Shown here one piece after another: positions 8,304 through 11,048 of a stretch of DNA of 11,048 nucleotides. The notes beneath the pieces were generated by a model. The model did not search any database and was not told where the DNA came from. It saw only the letters and a program-made list of their open reading frames with translations. Position numbers and translations under genes: made by a program. The DNA comes from an uncultured Ignavibacteriota bacterium. Lineage in GTDB: Bacteria > Bacteroidota > Ignavibacteria > Tepidaquicellales > Tepidaquicellaceae. The stretch lies in the NCBI GenBank assembly GCA_937983305.1, contig CALKAJ010000153.1, positions 1 through 11,048 of the forward strand, in the 5' to 3' direction. Numbering within the stretch: the stretch's first letter is position 1; each line of letters opens with the position of its first letter.

Positions 8304-8323
8304 TAATGATTTAAAATATAATA

Positions 8324-9610
8324 TTAAACCCAGCCTCTGTCTTTGCAGGATTGGGCAACTCTGTTAATCGAGATTACATAAGCTGCATCTCTCATATAGA
8401 GTTTTTTCTTTTTCGCAAGTTCGCTTACGCTTAAAAACGCAGAAGTCATCTTTGTATCTAATTTGCCGAGCACTTCATCTTTTTCCCAGTAGTAGTTCAT
8501 ATTGCTTTGTACCTGTTCAAAGTAACTGCAGGTAACGCCGCCGGCATTTGCAAGGAAATCGGGAATCATGAAAATTCCTTTTTCTTCAATTATTTTATCC
8601 GCTTCGGGAGTTGTAGGACCGTTTGCACCTTCTGCGATAATCTTAACTGTTCCCTGAATAAATTTAGCAGTTTCACCTGTTACCTGATTTTCAAGAGCAC
8701 AAGGCAATAAAATATCAACCGGCTGTTTAATCCATTCATCACCGGGCAGTACTTCGTAACCGCCGTCAATTGCTTTTTGTTTATTGATTCCGCCGAATCT
8801 GTCTGTAATTGACATTAAAAACTTCAGGTCAATGCCGTCTTTTTTCCTGAATGTAAAAGATTTTTGTTCCGATTGATCCCAGGAGGAAACGCATACTACT
8901 TTTCCGCCGAGCTGTTGATAAAGTTCAATTGCATATTGAGCAACATTTCCAAAGCCCTGAACTGCCGCAGTAGTATTTTCGGGTTTAATTCCCATTTGCT
9001 TCAAAGCTTCTCTGACAGTGTAAATAACGCCGTATCCTGTGGCTTCAGTTCTTCCGAGTGAGCCGCCGATACTTACAGGTTTACCTGTAATGAATCCGGG
9101 ATATTTTGCACCGAATATTGTTTCATATTCATCGAGCATCCAGAGCATATGCTGAGGATTTGTCATAATATCGGGAGCCGGTACATCTCTTAAAGGACCA
9201 ACATCTTTTGCAATCTGCCTGATAAATCCGCGGCAAATTTGCTCCTGCTCTCTTGCACTTAAATTGTGCGGGTCGCAGATAACGCCGCCTTTGCTTCCGC
9301 CGAGAGGTATATCCACGACTGAAGTTTTCCAGGTCATCCACATTGCAAGAGCGCGGACAGTATCAACTGTTTCCTGAGGGTGAAATCTTATTCCGCCTTT
9401 TCCGGGACCGCGTGAGTCATTGTGTTGAATTCTGAATCCTTTGAATACTTTCATTGTACCGTCGTCCATCTTAACGGGAATAGAAAAATGATATTCTCTT
9501 AATGGACTTCTTAAAAGCTCTCGAGTTGAATCATCAAGGTTGAGGATTTCTGCAACCTTATCAAACTGTGTCTGAGCCATCTCAAATGCATTGAAATTCT
9601 TTTCTGACAT
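8324..9610 (-). CDS. gdhA: glutamate dehydrogenase (Glu/Leu/Phe/Val dehydrogenase family)
   Basis: This cytoplasmic enzyme interconverts glutamate and 2-oxoglutarate plus ammonia using a nicotinamide cofactor. The 428 residues are a normal length for the short hexameric class. The N-terminal substrate domain has KGGIRFHP (Lys71), MTWKTSVVDIPLGGSKGG (Lys95 and Lys107) and RDVPAPDIMT (Asp147), which match the substrate-binding and catalytic lysines and aspartate of characterised glutamate dehydrogenases. GGSLGRTEATGYGV (182-195) precedes the nucleotide fold, which has a QGFGNVAQ glycine-rich turn (218-225). Later come AEGANGPTTPEAD (326-338) and PDFLANAGGVTCSYFEQVQ (350-368). After the second Rossmann strand the sequence reads VSSWDQSEQ instead of the usual short acidic turn, so NAD versus NADP preference cannot be assigned. 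GGAG at 9620-9623 sits nine bases before the ATG. The gene has its own terminator and is divergent from the lipoprotein gene. A leucine or phenylalanine dehydrogenase is less likely given the length and motifs. Confidence 0.95.
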   Translation of the reverse strand: MSEKNFNAFEMAQTQFDKVAEILNLDDSTRELLRSPLREYHFSIPVKMDDGTMKVFKGFRIQHNDSRGPGKGGIRFHPQETVDTVRALAMWMTWKTSVVDIPLGGSKGGVICDPHNLSAREQEQICRGFIRQIAKDVGPLRDVPAPDIMTNPQHMLWMLDEYETIFGAKYPGFITGKPVSIGGSLGRTEATGYGVIYTVREALKQMGIKPENTTAAVQGFGNVAQYAIELYQQLGGKVVCVSSWDQSEQKSFTFRKKDGIDLKFLMSITDRFGGINKQKAIDGGYEVLPGDEWIKQPVDILLPCALENQVTGETAKFIQGTVKIIAEGANGPTTPEADKIIEEKGIFMIPDFLANAGGVTCSYFEQVQSNMNYYWEKDEVLGKLDTKMTSAFLSVSELAKKKKLYMRDAAYVISINRVAQSCKDRGWV

Positions 9611-9619
9611 GATAATTTA

Positions 9620-9623
9620 CTCC
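9620..9623 (-). promoter_or_regulatory. Shine-Dalgarno sequence of the glutamate dehydrogenase gene
   Basis: The minus strand reads GGAGT ending nine bases before the ATG at 9610-9608. This supports the ATG at 9610 as the real start, and it contrasts with the large downstream gene and the MarR gene, which lack a recognisable site. Confidence 0.7.
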
Positions 9624-9634
9624 GTGTAAATTTT

Positions 9635-9699
9635 TTAGATTTGTTTAATGAGGGTGTATTAATTATTTTCTTATGCAAATCTAACATAACTAAATCTAA
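9635..9699. repeat. Three TTAGATTT motifs upstream of the glutamate dehydrogenase gene
   Basis: TTAGATTT occurs on the plus strand at 9635-9642 and on the minus strand at 9684-9677 and 9699-9692. The two minus-strand copies are 15 bases apart start to start. The first and second copies extend to a 9-base inverted repeat, TTAGATTTG at 9635-9643 with CAAATCTAA at 9676-9684. The copies lie in the leader or promoter region of the dehydrogenase gene, so they may be a regulator binding site. In AT-rich DNA chance is a real alternative. Confidence 0.4.
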
Positions 9700-9800
9700 T
9701 TTTAAATACAAAAATATTTACTCAGGTCTATAAAATATTTCTTTTTTACTGTTATTCTCATTCTACTTTTATTTTTATAGTTTATTTTGTAATTTCAGGC

Positions 9801-9829
9801 TTCAAATTATTTTAAAAATCAGATATAAT
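9801..9829 (+). promoter_or_regulatory. Candidate sigma-70-like promoter of the lipoprotein gene
   Basis: A perfect TATAAT at 9824-9829 is preceded, with a 17-base spacer, by TTCAAA at 9801-9806, which matches four of six bases of TTGACA. Transcription would start near 9836 and leave a leader of about 84 bases. AT-rich DNA and the divergent promoter habits of this phylum lower the confidence. Confidence 0.4.
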
Positions 9830-9908
9830 TTTTTCCGATTCACATCAGAAGTAGTTCAGCGTATATAAAACTAAAACTCACTTAAAATGCATTTTAAAAA
9901 TAAAAAAT

Positions 9909-9912
9909 GGAG
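9909..9912 (+). promoter_or_regulatory. Shine-Dalgarno sequence that decides the lipoprotein start
   Basis: GGAG at 9909-9912 lies seven bases before the ATG at 9920. The upstream in-frame ATG at 9887 has no such site and would add eleven strongly basic residues before the signal peptide, so 9920 is preferred. Confidence 0.75.
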
Positions 9913-9919
9913 AAAAAAA

Positions 9920-10450
9920 ATGAAGAACTTATTTGTTCTGTTTTTTGCTGTTCTGTTTTCGTTTGTTCTGGGTTGCGGAAAAACACCCGAGAAAGAAGTT
10001 AAGAAAGAGGAGAAGAAGGAAGTTAAAAAGGAATTTGTTTCCGGATTTTACTGCCTGATTGACGGAGAGGAATTCTCGCTCGATGATGTTGCAAGTTATA
10101 TTGAGAAGAAAAAAGATTCTTTTACAATTGAGGCACGTATTGAATCCCCTGACGGTAAGTATGATTATATTCAGTTTGAAGTGAATGAGCCCTTAAAAGC
10201 CGGCGAATATGTTTTGAACCCCGATAAAAAACCCGGTCACGCACAATTCAGAACCAACAAATTTAAAGCTAAAAAGATAGCTGATGACGTTGATATGTTT
10301 TGGTCTGATTCGGGAAAGTTAATTATTTCAAAAGTTGATGAAAACGGAGCCGAAGGTTCATTTAATCTTGTTTTTGACGGCTATGCTGGAGATGCTGCCA
10401 AGAAGTTAAATGTTACTGAGGGGAAAATCAAATTAAAGTTTAAGAAATAG
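9920..10450 (+). CDS. Predicted outer-membrane lipoprotein with a beta-rich domain, function unknown
   Basis: From the ATG at 9920 the protein has 176 residues. It begins with a lipoprotein signal peptide: MKN, a hydrophobic stretch LFVLFFAVLFSFV, and a lipobox VLGC with the lipidated Cys at 19. The next residue is Gly, with no Asp sorting signal for inner-membrane retention. A highly charged Lys/Glu linker (about 22-38, built on KEVKKEEKKEVKKE) leads to a domain of about 135 residues with alternating beta-strand patterns, such as SFTIEARIE, YIQFEV, GEYVL, KLIISKV and GSFNLVFDGY. This layout resembles the small beta-sandwich lipoproteins common in Bacteroidota (DUF6252-like), but I cannot confirm a family. 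It is a single-gene unit with its own Shine-Dalgarno site, a candidate promoter and a terminator hairpin just after its stop codon. It is divergent from glutamate dehydrogenase and nothing in its context gives a function. Confidence 0.82.
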   Translation: MKNLFVLFFAVLFSFVLGCGKTPEKEVKKEEKKEVKKEFVSGFYCLIDGEEFSLDDVASYIEKKKDSFTIEARIESPDGKYDYIQFEVNEPLKAGEYVLNPDKKPGHAQFRTNKFKAKKIADDVDMFWSDSGKLIISKVDENGAEGSFNLVFDGYAGDAAKKLNVTEGKIKLKFKK

Positions 10451-10455
10451 CGATT

Positions 10456-10509
10456 AAAAAAACAGCTCATTCCCGGATGTATTTTTCGGGAATGAGCTGT
10501 TTGTATTAA
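10456..10509. terminator. Strong bidirectional terminator between convergent genes
   Basis: A perfect 16-base-pair stem (10460-10475 with 10487-10502) encloses an 11-base loop. Two further pairs (G-U, A-U) are possible on the plus strand. On the minus strand the stem is followed by a run of U from the A tract at 10456-10462, which makes a strong terminator for the gene at 10618-11048. On the plus strand the tail is TTTGTATT, weaker but only nine bases after the lipoprotein stop. Confidence 0.9.
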
Positions 10510-10525
10510 GAACTTCCAAACTGCC

Positions 10526-10547
10526 TTCCCAAACCGGAGTTTGAGAA
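10526..10547. repeat. Imperfect palindrome, possible dispersed intergenic repeat
   Basis: TTCCCAAAC at 10526-10534 and GTTTGAGAA at 10539-10547 form a nine-pair stem with a CGGA loop. One position is C-A on the plus strand and G-U on the minus strand. It is followed by the tandem GAGAACGAGAACGA (10543-10556) and an A run. The TTCCCAAAC-GGA-GTTTG(A/G)GAACGAG layout looks like palindromic repeats scattered between genes in various bacteria, but only one copy is in view. Confidence 0.5.
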
Positions 10548-10564
10548 CGAGAACGAAAAAAGAA

Positions 10565-10605
10565 TGACCCCGGGAGTTGAAAATCCCGATTCATCGGGAG
10601 GGTCA
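10565..10605. repeat. Nested inverted repeat with alternative pairings
   Basis: TCCCGA at 10584-10589 and TCGGGA at 10594-10599 form a six-pair hairpin with a TTCA loop. The flanking TGACCC (10565-10570) and GGGTCA (10600-10605) pair outside it, leaving 13 unpaired bases on one side. Part of that bulge, CGGGA at 10571-10575, can instead pair with TCCCG at 10584-10588, so the two inner hairpins exclude each other. It lies 13-53 bases beyond the stop of the minus-strand gene. No long U run follows on either strand. Confidence 0.6.
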
Positions 10606-10617
10606 AACGCTTGCAGC

Positions 10618-11048
10618 CTACTTCAACAGAACAAGTTTCTTTGTACTTGTAAAATTGCTTGCTTCCATTCTGTAGAAATAAACTCCAGAAGAAAGTCCTT
10701 CCGCATCAAAGCTGACATTGTATGTTCCGGGCTGCATATACTCGTTTACAATGGTTTTTACTTCTTTGCCTAATATATCATATACTTTTATTTTAACAAT
10801 GCCTGAATTTATAATTTGAAATTTGACATTTGTAATTGAGTTAAACGGATTCGGATAGTTTTGTTCAAGAGAAAAATCTGTTGGTATTTCCGAACTAAGT
10901 TTATTTATACCAATTGTATAATTTGTGTTATAAAAATTTCTTGCAATATCTGAAAGTTCTTTAAGTTTTGTGACAGAATTCAAATTATTATTGCCGCGTG
11001 CTATCAACTGACACATAACTATTCTCTGTGTATCTCCGGGCATTACGG
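10618..11048 (-). CDS. Secreted protein, C-terminal part with type IX secretion sorting domain (5' truncated by window end)
   Basis: The frame is open to the window edge, so the N-terminus is missing and the Met codon at 11043-11041 is internal. The visible 142 complete codons have two parts. The first reads PGDTQRIVMCQLIARG and NSVTKLKELSDIARNFY. This resembles the stretch that often precedes the sorting domain in large surface proteins of the FCB group. The second is a Por/type IX C-terminal sorting domain of about 85 residues. It has DFSLEQNYPNPFN, then KIKVYDILGKEVKTIVN, PGTYNVSFDAEGLSSGVYFYRM and the terminal KKLVLLK. Such domains direct export across the outer membrane and are usually removed on the surface. 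The passenger domain lies outside the window, so the function is unknown. The bidirectional terminator at 10456-10509 follows the gene. Confidence 0.92.
   Translation of the reverse strand, partial: VMPGDTQRIVMCQLIARGNNNLNSVTKLKELSDIARNFYNTNYTIGINKLSSEIPTDFSLEQNYPNPFNSITNVKFQIINSGIVKIKVYDILGKEVKTIVNEYMQPGTYNVSFDAEGLSSGVYFYRMEASNFTSTKKLVLLK

Larger units (their letters stand above)
9611..9919. other. Divergent intergenic region between glutamate dehydrogenase and lipoprotein genes
   Basis: This AT-rich spacer of about 300 bases must hold the promoters for both divergent genes. On the minus strand TATTTTTG (9716-9709) fits the Bacteroidota -7 consensus TAnnTTTG, about 100 bases upstream of the dehydrogenase start. 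I see no matching TTTG box at the usual distance, so this is weak. The repeated TTAGATTT motif and the plus-strand promoter candidate are listed separately. No RNA gene or convincing short gene is visible. Confidence 0.6.

Noticed and set aside
3295..9610. Glutamate dehydrogenase and the large gene as one simple operon
   Set aside because: A well-formed terminator oriented to the minus strand lies between them.
9887..9889. Upstream ATG for the lipoprotein
   Set aside because: It has no ribosome site and adds eleven basic residues before the signal peptide. The ATG at 9920 has GGAG at seven bases' spacing.
10526..10605. The two palindromes as terminators
   Set aside because: Neither is followed by a U run on either strand, and a much better bidirectional terminator is next to them at 10456-10509.
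10564..10773. Plus-strand open frame over the palindrome and the sorting domain gene
   Set aside because: It is opposite a clear type IX sorting domain gene and begins inside an inverted repeat; it shows no protein signature.
10618..11043. A complete small 141-residue protein starting at 11043
   Set aside because: The frame stays open to the window edge, the protein would lack a signal peptide, and type IX sorting domains sit at the end of larger secreted proteins.

Overview
The window is an AT-rich bacterial fragment whose first 50 bases are not biological: they are an Illumina TruSeq/P5 sequencing adapter left at the start of the contig. Real sequence starts at 51. The gene content points to a Gram-negative bacterium of the Fibrobacterota-Chlorobiota-Bacteroidota (FCB) superphylum. 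The evidence is an LptD-type outer-membrane assembly protein, a DapF enzyme of the meso-diaminopimelate pathway, an outer-membrane-type lipoprotein and a type IX secretion C-terminal sorting domain with the NYPNPFN motif. The style of the sorting domain, the glutamate dehydrogenase and the PEP-synthase-like protein suggests Ignavibacteriota or a close relative, but that is inference.

Layout. On the plus strand, a 5'-truncated lptD (52-2010) overlaps dapF (2003-2851) by 8 bases. On the minus strand, read right to left, come a glutamate dehydrogenase gene (8324-9610) with its own hairpin terminator, then a very large gene (3295-8250), then a MarR-family regulator (2831-3274) 20 bases further on. 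The regulator converges on dapF with a 21-base overlap. A divergent intergenic region (9611-9919) holds three copies of a TTAGATTT motif and a candidate promoter for a plus-strand lipoprotein gene (9920-10450). A strong bidirectional terminator and two other inverted repeats fill 10451-10617. The window ends inside a minus-strand gene for a secreted protein with a type IX sorting domain (10618-11048, N-terminus missing).

The centre of interest is the 1651-residue protein. It has two complete-looking ATP-grasp domains of the pyruvate-phosphate-dikinase/PEP-synthase type. Each is followed by the same extra module, containing GRWGS and G-S/T-H-F-F motifs. A GAF-like sensory segment and a helical region separate the halves, and a minimal nucleotidyltransferase domain is fused at the C-terminus. 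The phosphohistidine and PEP-binding domains of true PEP synthase or dikinase are not recognisable, so it is unlikely to be a metabolic PEP synthase. I infer a signalling or regulatory phosphotransfer/nucleotidyl-transfer enzyme. Its neighbours, glutamate dehydrogenase and a MarR regulator, make carbon/nitrogen or energy status a reasonable guess and no more.
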